From DAIMZM01 sp036733985 (GTDB taxonomy: Bacteria; Bacillota; Dehalobacteriia; UBA4068), in the NCBI GenBank assembly GCA_036733985.1, contig DAIMZM010000037.1, forward strand, positions 1-21,279: a DNA stretch of 21,279 nt, in the 5' to 3' direction. The notes under the pieces are model-generated. The model saw only the letters and a list, made by a program, of their open reading frames with translations. It was not told the origin of the DNA and searched no databases. The stretch's first letter is position 1, and each line of letters starts with the position of its first letter. Below are positions 6,160-14,137 of the stretch, piece by piece. A program made the translations under genes and the position numbers.

Positions 6160-8196
6160 CTACGCTAATCTGATAATATTTTCAACCTGAATTTCCGTAT
6201 TGGGCTCTACCTCCGCGTAGGAAAGCACGGTTAACGTGGGCGCCACCTGCTCGATCAGCTTCTTGAACCTGGGCCTGACCACCGGCGCGGTGAGGGCTAC
6301 GGCCCGTTTGCCTTGCACGGCCAGCCGGTCCAGGATCTCCTTGGTGCTCTTTAAGATAGCCTGCAGCTGAACCGGCTCCAGCACCGTTACCGGGCCGGCC
6401 TCCAGGCGCTTGGTCTTTTCCACGATCAGCTGCTCCACCTTGGGATCCAGGGCCACGACAGAAATATCGTCCCCGGCCAAAAAGCGGTTGGTGATGACCC
6501 GGCTCAGGTTTTGCCTGGTATATTCGGCCAGCTCGTCCGGGTTTTTGGTCAGGCCGCCATAATCCGCCAAAGTCTCGATGATCGTGGCCAGATCCTTGAT
6601 GGGCACATTCTCCCGGAGCAGGCGCACCAGCACTTTCTGGATCTCCCCGTAGCTGAACAGCTTGGGCGTCACCTCTTCCACCAGGGCCGGCTGCTGCTGC
6701 TCCAGGTTTTCCAGCAGCAGCTTGACCTGCTGGCGGTCCAAGAGCTCGCTGCAATGGGATTTAATGACCTCCATCAAATGGGTGGTGATGACCGAGGGCG
6801 GATCAATGGTGGTGTAGCCTAAAAGCTCCGCCTTTTCCCGCTGCTTTTTGCTGATCCATAAGGCCGGCAGGCCAAAAGTGGGCTCCACCGTCTCGATACC
6901 GGTAATGGTTTCCTTCACCCCGTCGGAATTGATGGCCAGATAATGATTGGGCATCACTTCGCCGTGGGCCACCTCCGCGCCTTTGATCAGCACCCGGTAG
7001 GCATTGGCGGCCAGGCGCACGTTATCCCGCATGCGGATGGAAGGAATGATCAGGCCCAGGTCAATGGCGCATTGCCTGCGGATCATGATCACCCGGTCCA
7101 GCAGGTCGCCGCCCAGGCTCACATCCACCAGGGGCACGATGCCATAGCCGAATTCCAGCTCCAGCTGCTCCACCTGGAGCAGGGTCAGCACATTTTCCGG
7201 CTTCCGCTTTTCTTCCGCCGTCTGCCTGGCCTGGTCGGTTTCCGCCGGCTGGTCGCTTTTAGCCTGCTTTTTCCGCTTGCTGAACCCCACATAGAGCAGC
7301 AGGGCCGCCACCAGCAGCAGCTGTACCGTGGGGAAGCCGGGCACCAGGGCCAGCAGCACCAGGATGCCGCCGCAGATCAGCAGCACATCCGGGTTGTACA
7401 CCATCTGCCTGGCCAGCTCCGAACCAAAGCTGCCGATGGCGGCGGAGCGGGTGACCACCACGCCGGTGGAGGTGGAGATCAGCAGCGCCGGTAGCTGGGT
7501 CACCAGGCCGTCGCCTACCGTGGCTAGGGTATAGGTGCCGAAGGCCTGGCTTATGGTCATGCCTTCCGTGGTCATGCCCACGATCAGGCCGCCCACGATA
7601 TTGATGATAATGATAATGATGGAAATGATGGCGTCGCCTTTAATGAATTTGCTGGCGCCGTCCATGGCGCCGTAAAAATCCGCCTCCCGCTCCACATTTT
7701 CCCGGCGCTTTTTGGCGGTTTCCTCATCAATGGCGCCGGTATTCAGGTCCGCGTCAATGGCCATCTGCTTGCCGGGCATGGCGTCCAGGGTGAAGCGGGC
7801 CGCCACCTCGGAGACACGCTCCGCGCCCTTGGTGATGACGATGAACTGGATGGCCACGATGATCAGGAAGGCCACGATGCCCACCACCAGGTTGCCGCCG
7901 ATCACAAAATGGCCGAAAGCCTCGATCACCTTGCCGGCCTGGCCCGCGTTGCCGATGATCAGCTTGGTGGAGGACAGGTTCAGGGCCAGGCGGAACAGGG
8001 TAGTGATCAGCAGCAGCGTGGGCAGGACGGAAAACTCCAAAGCGTCTTTGAGGAACAAAGACGTGAGCATGATCATCAGGGAAGCCGTAATATTAATAAT
8101 CAGCAGCGCGTCCAGGAGCCAGGTGGAAATGGGGATGATGATGATCAGGATGATTCCCAGCACCAGCAGGCTGACGGCAATATCGGATCTTTTCAT
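6160..8196 (-). CDS. flhA: Flagellar export gate protein FlhA
   Basis: FlhA is the large subunit of the flagellar type III export gate in the inner membrane; its cytosolic ring docks substrates and chaperones. The product is 678 residues, a normal length. The N-terminal half (about 1-305) carries around eight membrane segments. A cytoplasmic loop contains the FHIPEP-family signature near residues 134-154 (RFTLDAMPGKQMAIDAD, then LNTG). ALVPGFP follows at about 283-289. A charged linker (about 307-335) leads to the soluble domain, with VEPTFGLPALWI and YTTIDPPSVITTHLMEVIK in the middle. It starts 23 bp after flhB with AAGGTAAGG upstream. No truncation or missing block is visible. Confidence 0.97.
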   Translation of the reverse strand: MKRSDIAVSLLVLGIILIIIIPISTWLLDALLIINITASLMIMLTSLFLKDALEFSVLPTLLLITTLFRLALNLSSTKLIIGNAGQAGKVIEAFGHFVIGGNLVVGIVAFLIIVAIQFIVITKGAERVSEVAARFTLDAMPGKQMAIDADLNTGAIDEETAKKRRENVEREADFYGAMDGASKFIKGDAIISIIIIIINIVGGLIVGMTTEGMTISQAFGTYTLATVGDGLVTQLPALLISTSTGVVVTRSAAIGSFGSELARQMVYNPDVLLICGGILVLLALVPGFPTVQLLLVAALLLYVGFSKRKKQAKSDQPAETDQARQTAEEKRKPENVLTLLQVEQLELEFGYGIVPLVDVSLGGDLLDRVIMIRRQCAIDLGLIIPSIRMRDNVRLAANAYRVLIKGAEVAHGEVMPNHYLAINSDGVKETITGIETVEPTFGLPALWISKKQREKAELLGYTTIDPPSVITTHLMEVIKSHCSELLDRQQVKLLLENLEQQQPALVEEVTPKLFSYGEIQKVLVRLLRENVPIKDLATIIETLADYGGLTKNPDELAEYTRQNLSRVITNRFLAGDDISVVALDPKVEQLIVEKTKRLEAGPVTVLEPVQLQAILKSTKEILDRLAVQGKRAVALTAPVVRPRFKKLIEQVAPTLTVLSYAEVEPNTEIQVENIIRLA

Positions 8197-8219
8197 TCAA
8201 CCTTACCTTTGTTTGCCTT

Positions 8220-9302
8220 TTAAGGCTTTTTTTTGCCTAAAACCTGATAGACATAGATCAGGATATCGGCGATGGCCTGGTACAGCTCCGGGGGAATCTC
8301 ATCCCCCACCTGGCAGGCAGCATACAGCGCCCTGGCCACCGGCTTATTCTCCACAATGGAAATCCGGTATTTCCTGGCCCGCTCCTTGATCTTCCGGGCC
8401 AGATAATCCCGGCCCTTGGCCACCACCACCGGGGCGTTGTCCAGCCCTTCCTTATAGCGGAGGGCTACGGCGTAATGCTCCGGATTGGTGATCACCACAT
8501 CCGCCTCGGCCAGCTGCTTCATCATGCGCATACCGCTCATCTTCTGCCGCCGGCGCTTGATATAGCCCTTGACCTTGGGGTCGCCCTCCGTCTGCTTAAA
8601 CTCCTCCTTCACCTCCTGCTTGGTCATTTTCAGGTCCCGCTCGTATTTCCACCACTGGTAAAAAATATCCAGCAAAGCGAAAGCGGTCAGGCCCAGGCCC
8701 ATATTAATGCCCATGGCAAAGCATTCGGACATGATCAGGGAAAAGGATTTGGCCGCGTCCACATAGATCATGGCGGAAAAGGCAGCCAAACAGTTCAGCA
8801 GGCTTTTATAGAGGATCACGCCCAGGATGGCCAGCTTCACCAGGGATTTGACCAAACCCACCAGGGTATGGAGGGAGAAGATCCGTTTAAAACCCTGGAT
8901 CGGGCTGATCCGCTTGAAATCCGGCTTCAATTTGGCCGGCACGAACAGGGGCCCGGTCTGCACCACATCGATCAGGGCGCCGCCGGTCATAGCTGCCAGC
9001 ATCAGGGGCAATACCAGCGGCAGGGCGTCAAACAGCGTCTCTTTATAGCCCTGGAGGACAATGGGGGCGTTAACAGCGGAAGCCGCGGAAATAGCCCGGC
9101 CGGACATCCGCTGGGACACGAACTGGGTCAGGTTGGTAATAAAATCATCATAACCCAGCTTCAGCGCGCCGAAAAGGATGAAGAGCATCAGGGATGAGCC
9201 AAAGTCCTGACTTTTATGAACCTCGCCCTTTTTTCTGGCGTCCCGCTTTTTCTTGGCCGAGGCCTTTTCGGTTTTTTCACCGCCGCTGCCCTGTTGGCTC
9301 AT
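8220..9302 (-). CDS. flhB: Flagellar export switch protein FlhB with an NPEH cleavage site
   Basis: FlhB is the gate component that switches export specificity from rod/hook to filament proteins after cutting itself at an NPTH motif. The 360-residue protein has the basic N-terminus (EKTEKASAKKKRDARKKGEV), four membrane segments between about residues 35 and 215, the linker KMTKQEVKEEFKQTEGDPKV, and the C-terminal domain through IYVYQVLGKKK. The cleavage region reads VITNPEHYAVALRY, so residues 273-276 are NPEH and the usual Thr is Glu. Asn, Pro and His are kept. It lies between fliR (9-bp gap) and flhA. Identification is secure; whether cleavage is normal is open. Confidence 0.96.
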   Translation of the reverse strand: MSQQGSGGEKTEKASAKKKRDARKKGEVHKSQDFGSSLMLFILFGALKLGYDDFITNLTQFVSQRMSGRAISAASAVNAPIVLQGYKETLFDALPLVLPLMLAAMTGGALIDVVQTGPLFVPAKLKPDFKRISPIQGFKRIFSLHTLVGLVKSLVKLAILGVILYKSLLNCLAAFSAMIYVDAAKSFSLIMSECFAMGINMGLGLTAFALLDIFYQWWKYERDLKMTKQEVKEEFKQTEGDPKVKGYIKRRRQKMSGMRMMKQLAEADVVITNPEHYAVALRYKEGLDNAPVVVAKGRDYLARKIKERARKYRISIVENKPVARALYAACQVGDEIPPELYQAIADILIYVYQVLGKKKP

Positions 9303-9311
9303 ACCGCCCGC

Positions 9312-10103
9312 CTATCCTATCCCTTGCAAATAATTGAACATCAAGCCGATATAGTCAAAGGCCTTGTTGAAAATAATTTTGGTAAAGCTGCCGAAGAGGG
9401 TCAGGGTGACGCCCAGCATGACCAGGCCCACGATCATCTTTAAGGGGATGCCCACCACGAACATATTCAGCTGGGGCACGTTCTTGACGATCACGCCCAG
9501 GGCGATCTCCGTCATCATACCCGCGGCGATCACCGGCATGGCCAGCATCACCGCCAGGGTAAAGGAACTGCTGATCACATCCGCCGCCACCCACAGGATT
9601 TCCGGCGGGGCCATGGCCATGCCCACCGGGCAAGCCTCAAGGCTGCGGAAAATCACCTCGATCAGCTTCAAATGGCCGTCCAGAGCAAAGAACATCAGCA
9701 GCAGGGCCAGGTTAAACAAAGCGCCGGAAACCGGAGTCTGCATATTGTTCTGCAGATCAAAGATGCTGGACATGCTGAGGCCGATCTGATAATCCATCAG
9801 GCTGCCGGCAATGAAAACCAGGTTGAACATAGCGGTCAGCACAAAGCCCATAGCCGTGCCGAACAACAGCTCCCGCAGGCAAAGCAGCACATAGGCGGGG
9901 AGATTGGCATAAGCGGGATGAACCGCCGGGGCCGGGGAACCGGCAACGAAGACCAGGGCCAGGGAAACGGAGAAGCAGATCTTCAGTAAATTCGGCACCT
10001 GCTTCCGGCCAAAGACCGGGCTGCCGATCATGATGCCGCTGACGCGGATAAACAGCAGCAGCAGATAATCCGGATAAGTGCTTAAGAGCGCCAGGCCAGG
10101 CAT
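9312..10103 (-). CDS. fliR: Flagellar export gate protein FliR
   Basis: FliR forms the export-gate core with FliP and FliQ and interacts with FlhB, whose gene follows after 9 bp. The 263-residue, highly hydrophobic product shows family features: an N-terminal membrane helix (PDYLLLLFIRVSGIMIGSPV), then FGRKQVPNLLKICFSVSLAL, a central RELLFGTAMGFVLTAMFNLV, and AGSLMDYQIGLSMSSIFDLQ. The last third contains ALGVIVKNVPQLNMFVVGIP, which is strongly conserved. The ATG follows GAGGTAGGGG. Immediately upstream is only the C-terminal end of a fliQ-like frame, not an intact fliQ, so this gene is now first in its operon. Confidence 0.96.
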   Translation of the reverse strand: MPGLALLSTYPDYLLLLFIRVSGIMIGSPVFGRKQVPNLLKICFSVSLALVFVAGSPAPAVHPAYANLPAYVLLCLRELLFGTAMGFVLTAMFNLVFIAGSLMDYQIGLSMSSIFDLQNNMQTPVSGALFNLALLLMFFALDGHLKLIEVIFRSLEACPVGMAMAPPEILWVAADVISSSFTLAVMLAMPVIAAGMMTEIALGVIVKNVPQLNMFVVGIPLKMIVGLVMLGVTLTLFGSFTKIIFNKAFDYIGLMFNYLQGIG

Positions 10104-10107
10104 GCCC

Positions 10108-10173
10108 CTACCTCAACATGAGGTTGATCCCGGCATAAAGGCCGGTGGTAAAATCCATCAGCTTAGCTGGCGC
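10108..10173 (-). pseudogene. fliQ: fliQ C-terminal remnant upstream of fliR
   Basis: In the minus frame ending at TAG (10110-10108), four bases before the fliR ATG, the sequence reads KLMDFTTGLYAGINLMLR. This looks like the extreme C-terminus of FliQ (for example the ...FTTELF... end of the Bacillus protein), and the tight spacing to fliR is what fliQ-fliR pairs normally have. An in-frame TAA at 10176-10174 closes the frame, and nothing resembling the two FliQ membrane helices or the GPWM motif occurs upstream. I infer that the 5' part of fliQ and everything beyond it was lost or moved. The similarity rests on about 18 residues judged by eye. Confidence 0.6.
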
Positions 10174-10177
10174 TTAA

Positions 10178-10203
10178 CCGGCGTAAAAAGCCGGCCTCCG
10201 GCT
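10178..10203 (-). terminator. Terminator-like hairpin with alternative pairing upstream of fliR
   Basis: On the minus strand AGCCGG (10203-10198), loop AGG, CCGGCT (10194-10189) is followed directly by T bases and then AC. This is a small intrinsic-terminator shape, 6-bp GC-rich stem plus short T run. A third segment, GCCGG (10182-10178), can pair with CCGGC of the middle segment instead and would break the terminator. It lies between the candidate fliR promoter and fliR, so it may be an attenuator, or a leftover from a rearrangement. Confidence 0.4.
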
Positions 10204-10239
10204 AAAAAACGCGAATAATTACTGTGTGCTTATACTTAC

Positions 10240-10266
10240 TTATCGTAATTTATCCGGCCGAACTTA
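10240..10266 (-). promoter_or_regulatory. Candidate sigma28-like promoter for fliR-flhB-flhA-fliA
   Basis: Minus strand TAAG (10266-10263), then 15 bases, then TACGATAA (10247-10240), compared with TAAA-N15-GCCGATAA. Three of four -35 and six of eight -10 positions fit. It is the only reasonable promoter I see in the 266-bp divergent region facing fliR. If used, the sigma gene would partly drive itself. The match may be chance. Confidence 0.4.
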
Positions 10267-10331
10267 AGATAACTGCCGAAAAAATCAGGCAATATTTTCA
10301 GCAAAGCCAGGGCTTATCCGGAAATATTCCT

Positions 10332-10397
10332 TAAAATACTTCGGACAACCGCCGGATACGGTAAAGTTATTGCCAAAAATGACGAAAGAAATATAAA
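10332..10397 (+). promoter_or_regulatory. Promoter region of the che-mot operon (sigmaA plus sigma28-like)
   Basis: Three overlapping candidates precede cheC. A sigmaA-type promoter is TTGCCA (10370-10375), 16 bases, TATAAA (10392-10397), five of six at each box. Two sigma28-like sites are TAAA (10332-10335)-N15-GCCGGATA (10351-10358) and TAAA (10362-10365)-N15-GACGAAAG (10381-10388), each with a perfect -35 and correct spacing but an imperfect -10. Dual housekeeping and flagellar control of the chemotaxis genes would be reasonable. Which are active cannot be told by reading. Confidence 0.5.
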
Positions 10398-10439
10398 AGG
10401 ATGTCATAAGCAAATCGTTGTAACAAAGGGGGCTGGGTT

Positions 10440-11072
10440 TTGGATTACAATACTGAGCAGATGGATGAAATGAAAAAGGATGTGCTGAAGGAGATCGCCA
10501 ATATTGGCTCCGGCCATGCGGCAACCGCCCTGGCCGCCCTGCTTAACCGGCCCATCGAGCAAACGGTCCCCAATGTCTCCCTGGTTTCCCTGGCGGACAT
10601 GCCCCGGCTCCTGGGAGGCGCGGAAAAGGTGGCTGTCGCCGGCATGCTGGAGCTAAGCGGCGACTTCTCCGGCTTCCTCATCATGGTGCTGGATCTGGAG
10701 CAGGCCGAGCGCGTCATCGACCTGGCCAAGGGGGAGCAATCCGCCTTTGGCGGGAGCCTGAGCCTGGAAAGGTTCAGCGACCTGGATATCTCTGTGCTGT
10801 CGGAAATCGTCAATATCATGGGCGGCTCCTATTTGACGGCCCTGGCCGGGTTTACCGGCCTGCTGGCCAATCCTTCCATCCCCTTCCTCTGTATGGATAT
10901 GATCGGCGCCATCCTGAACATTGCCGCCGCCGAGATCGGCAAAACCGGGGATTATGCCATTGTCTTTGAATCCGCCCTTTATAATAATGCGGAGCGGATC
11001 ATCGGCGGCCTGTTCCTGGTGCCGGACGAAGCGTCCTGTGATAATATTTTAGAATCGTTAGGGCTTATATGA
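10440..11072 (+). CDS. cheC: CheY-P phosphatase CheC, TTG start
   Basis: CheC removes phosphate from CheY-P and partners with CheD in Bacillus-type adaptation. The 210-residue product carries both copies of the CheC/FliY/CheX phosphatase pattern: D14-x3-E18-x2-N21 (within DVLKEIANIGSGHAATALA) and S118-x3-E122-x2-N125 (within SVLSEIVNIMGGSYLTAL). No FliN-like C-terminal domain is present, so it is CheC and not FliY. The start is TTG at 10440, about 8 bases after AAAGGGGG. The next in-frame ATG (residue 8) has no SD. The last bases ATGA overlap the cheD start, implying coupled translation. It is first in a seven-gene operon. Confidence 0.94.
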   Translation: MDYNTEQMDEMKKDVLKEIANIGSGHAATALAALLNRPIEQTVPNVSLVSLADMPRLLGGAEKVAVAGMLELSGDFSGFLIMVLDLEQAERVIDLAKGEQSAFGGSLSLERFSDLDISVLSEIVNIMGGSYLTALAGFTGLLANPSIPFLCMDMIGAILNIAAAEIGKTGDYAIVFESALYNNAERIIGGLFLVPDEASCDNILESLGLI

Positions 11073-11563
11073 TCAGCGAGAACCGTTATGCAGTGGATAT
11101 TGCCATGATGAAGGTTGCCAAACCCCCGGATCTGCTTTATTCATTAGGCCTGGGCTCCTGCGTGGGCGTGGCGATCCTGGACCCCCTCGCCAAGATCGGC
11201 GGCTTGCTCCATGTGCTGCTGCCCTCCCGCAAGGAATTTGGCGAAGGGGCCCACCTGGAAACCAAATTTGCCGATTCCGGGATTGCCGCGCTGGTCAAGG
11301 AAATGGTCAGATCCGGCGCCGCCCAATACCGGATGAAGGCCAAGATCGCCGGAGGCGCCACCATGTTCGCCACGGCCAGCGCTTCCCCGGCCACCGCCAT
11401 TGGCAGGCGGAATGTGGAAAGCTGCCTGGAAAGCCTGAGCGCCCTGGGCATTGAATTGCTGGCCCAGGATACCGGCGGCAACCGGGGCCGCACCATTTAT
11501 TTTAATATCGCCACCGGCGACCTGACCGTCAAAATGATCGACGCGCCGGCCATAACCATTTAA
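11069..11563 (+). CDS. cheD: Chemoreceptor glutamine deamidase CheD
   Basis: CheD deamidates specific glutamines in chemoreceptors and, when bound to CheC, stimulates CheY-P dephosphorylation. The 164-residue product has the catalytic Cys31 in the conserved SLGLGSCVGVAI and the catalytic His48 in GGLLHVLLPS. These are followed by FADSGIAALVKEM and KAKIAGGATMF, then IGRRNVESCLESLSALGIEL and DTGGNRGRTIYFN, all standard CheD segments. The ATG overlaps the cheC stop by four bases. No CheB or CheR gene is seen in this operon, so receptor methylation enzymes, if present, must be elsewhere. Confidence 0.96.
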   Translation: MISENRYAVDIAMMKVAKPPDLLYSLGLGSCVGVAILDPLAKIGGLLHVLLPSRKEFGEGAHLETKFADSGIAALVKEMVRSGAAQYRMKAKIAGGATMFATASASPATAIGRRNVESCLESLSALGIELLAQDTGGNRGRTIYFNIATGDLTVKMIDAPAITI

Positions 11564-11633
11564 CATCGCAGGATTCCCGCCAAATACTGTTCCGACCATA
11601 TCCGTCACATCCGGCATCAAGGAGGCTAGTGTA

Positions 11634-11990
11634 ATGTCAAAGATCATGATTGTGGACGACGCGACTTTTATGCGGATCACCATCAAGAACATGCTGAAAA
11701 AAAGCGATCACGAAGTGGTTGGCGAAGCGGAAAACGGCAGGGCGGCCATTGAGAAATACCGCATGCTGCTGCCGGATATCATCACCATGGATATCACCAT
11801 GCCGGAAATGAACGGCCTGGACGCGCTGAAGGAAATCATTAAACTCAACCCCGCGGCAAACGTGATCATGGTCTCCGCTATGGGCCAGGAAGGCATGGTC
11901 CGGGAGGCCATCATCAGCGGGGCCAAGGGCTTCATCGTCAAACCCTTTAAAGAGGCGGATATCCTATCAGCCATCGACAAGCTGGCCTAG
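11634..11990 (+). CDS. cheY: Chemotaxis response regulator CheY
   Basis: This is a single receiver domain (118 aa) with no output domain. When phosphorylated by CheA, CheY acts on the flagellar switch. The acidic pocket is D8-D9 (IMIVDDATFMR), the phosphoacceptor is D53 (DIITMDITMPEMNG), and the switch residues are S81 (VIMVSAMGQ) and K103 (GFIVKPF). The start has AAGGAGG eight bases upstream. The MPEMNG and VKPFKEADIL wording is typical of Bacillota CheY. It is separated from cheD by 70 bp and from cheA by 73 bp with no clear terminator, so it is probably cotranscribed. Confidence 0.95.
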   Translation: MSKIMIVDDATFMRITIKNMLKKSDHEVVGEAENGRAAIEKYRMLLPDIITMDITMPEMNGLDALKEIIKLNPAANVIMVSAMGQEGMVREAIISGAKGFIVKPFKEADILSAIDKLA

Positions 11991-12063
11991 CCGCGCCCTG
12001 AACGATTGCGCGCCCTGATTCCTGCAACCACACGCAACAATACGTAAAAAGGCGGAAAAGCAT

Positions 12064-14097
12064 ATGAAAGCTGACGATTCTCTCCTGGAGGCCTATATAT
12101 ACGAAACCCAGCAGTTGCTGGGAGCCCTGGAGAACACGCTCTTCTCCGGGGAGCATAACAAACAGCTGGACAATGGCCAGATCAATGAGATCTTCCGTAT
12201 CATGCACACCATCAAAGGCTCCTCAGCCATGATGGAATTTGACGGCATGGCCAAGCTTTCCCATGTTCTGGAGGATCTGTTTTCCCAGATCCGGGAAAAC
12301 GGCGCCGCGGAAGAACGCTGGCCGGATATTTTTGACCTGGTATTCAGCGCCATCTCCTTCTTCAATGGCGAGCTGGCCAAGCTGCTGGCCGATGCCCGGC
12401 CGGACGGAGAGGCCGCGGAGCTGATCGGGCTGCTGCAAAGAGAGCTGCGGCTGCTGCAGACAGGCGAAGGCGCCCTGCCGGAAGCCCCGGCCCCCCTGGC
12501 GGCGCCGGCAACGGCCGGACCGGCCCGGGATTTGGAGTATACGGCGAAAGTCCCCTACTACAAGATCAAGATTTTCTTTACCGAAGATTGCCGCATGGAG
12601 AATATCCGCGCCTTCGGCATTGTCCAGAGCTTGCAAAAAATTAAATGCCAGCTGGCCACCGTGCCCCAGAACCTGAACGACAACGCGTCGGCGGAGCAGA
12701 TCAAAAACAACGGCCTGCTGGTCTTTATCCAGACCGATGAAAACCCGGATACCCTGAAAGCCGTCATCGAAGGCGCGCTTTTCCTCAGGAGCCACAGCAT
12801 CCTGGCCATTGACGAGCTTGATGAAGAGCTGCCGGAGCAGCTGCGCAAAAAAAGCGCTGCCGCCAATGGCCAGCCCCAGGCCCGGGCAATGGCCAAGCAG
12901 GCGGAGAACAATGGGGCGGACCTGGAATCCGTGGCTAAGCAGAATTTCATCAGCGTTAATGTGAATAAGCTGGATAACCTGCTGAATATCGTGGGCGAGA
13001 TCGTCACCGCCCAATCCATGGTCATCAATAACGCCGACTTCGGCGATTTGAACCATGACAGCTTTGACACGGCCAGCCAGCAGCTGCGGGCGCTCATCAA
13101 TGAGCTGCAGGATATTGTGATGAATATCCGCATGATCCCCATGTCCACGCTGTTCCAGAAAATGCGGCGGCTGGTACGGGAAATGAGCAAGAAATCCGGC
13201 AAGGATGTGGATCTGGAATTACAGGGCGAGGAAACCGAGGTGGATAAGAACGTTATCGACAGCCTCTCCGACCCCCTCTTACATATTATCCGTAACGCCG
13301 TGGATCACGGCGTGGAAGATCCGGCCACCCGCCAGAGCCTGGGCAAGCCGGCCAGCGGCAAGATCCTGCTCTCCGCCCAGACCAAGGGCAACGACGTGGT
13401 GGTCACCATAGCCGACGACGGCCAGGGGCTGCAGCGGCACGCCATCCTGAAAAAAGCCTTTGAAAAAGGGCTGATCCCTAAAATCGATGAGGAAATGCCG
13501 GACAAGGACGTTTTTGCCATGGTTTTCCTGCCCGGGTTTTCCACCAACGACGAAGTCAGCGAATACTCCGGCCGGGGCGTGGGCATGGATGTGGTGCGGA
13601 AAAACATCAGCATGATCGGCGGCTCCGTGACGCTGGAGAGCACGCCCGGCGCAGGCACCACCAATATCATCCGCATCCCCCTGACCCTGACTATTGTGGA
13701 CGGCATGAAATTCAATGTGGGGGATATGCATTTCATCGTTCCCACCAGCTCGGTGCATTCGGTATCCCGGCCGGACCCGAAGGATATCTTCACCGACCCG
13801 GACGGCAATGAAATGATGATGGTCATGGGCGAATGCCTCTCCCTGGTGCGGCTCAACGAGTATTTCGATATCAGCGGCGGGGTAACGGAAATCGGCGAAG
13901 GCATGCTCATGCATATCTCCACGGAGCTGAAGAATTTCTGCATCTTCTTTGACAGCCTGGACGGCGAGCGCCAGGTAGTGGTGAAAAAGCTGCCTAATTA
14001 CCTGAACAAATGCTCAGCCAAGCTGGATGGCATCAGCGGCTGCTCGATTCTGGGAGACGGCTCGATCAATCTGATTCTGGATGTCAACAGGCTTTAA
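12064..14097 (+). CDS. cheA: Chemotaxis histidine kinase CheA
   Basis: CheA is the receptor-coupled kinase that phosphorylates CheY. The 677-residue protein has the full domain series. P1 Hpt has His48 in RIMHTIKGSSAMM. An Ala/Pro linker (about 135-155) leads to P2, the CheY-binding domain (about 160-255). A second linker leads to P3, the dimerisation helices (about 294-375, ISVNVNKLDNLLNIVGEIV). The P4 ATPase has its N box HIIRNAVDHGVEDP (about 407-420), G1 DDGQG (451-455), and FLPGFSTN with GRGVGMDVV (about 488-511). P5, the CheW-like domain, runs from about 540 to the end. It lies between cheY and cheW, which it directly serves. No key residue is missing. Confidence 0.97.
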   Translation: MKADDSLLEAYIYETQQLLGALENTLFSGEHNKQLDNGQINEIFRIMHTIKGSSAMMEFDGMAKLSHVLEDLFSQIRENGAAEERWPDIFDLVFSAISFFNGELAKLLADARPDGEAAELIGLLQRELRLLQTGEGALPEAPAPLAAPATAGPARDLEYTAKVPYYKIKIFFTEDCRMENIRAFGIVQSLQKIKCQLATVPQNLNDNASAEQIKNNGLLVFIQTDENPDTLKAVIEGALFLRSHSILAIDELDEELPEQLRKKSAAANGQPQARAMAKQAENNGADLESVAKQNFISVNVNKLDNLLNIVGEIVTAQSMVINNADFGDLNHDSFDTASQQLRALINELQDIVMNIRMIPMSTLFQKMRRLVREMSKKSGKDVDLELQGEETEVDKNVIDSLSDPLLHIIRNAVDHGVEDPATRQSLGKPASGKILLSAQTKGNDVVVTIADDGQGLQRHAILKKAFEKGLIPKIDEEMPDKDVFAMVFLPGFSTNDEVSEYSGRGVGMDVVRKNISMIGGSVTLESTPGAGTTNIIRIPLTLTIVDGMKFNVGDMHFIVPTSSVHSVSRPDPKDIFTDPDGNEMMMVMGECLSLVRLNEYFDISGGVTEIGEGMLMHISTELKNFCIFFDSLDGERQVVVKKLPNYLNKCSAKLDGISGCSILGDGSINLILDVNRL

Positions 14098-14137
14098 ACT
14101 TTTACAATTATTGCTGTCACAGAACGGAGGCATAAAG

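Noticed and set aside
12223..13056. 277-codon minus-strand frame
   Set aside because: It is antisense to cheA, which has all five domains in the plus frame.
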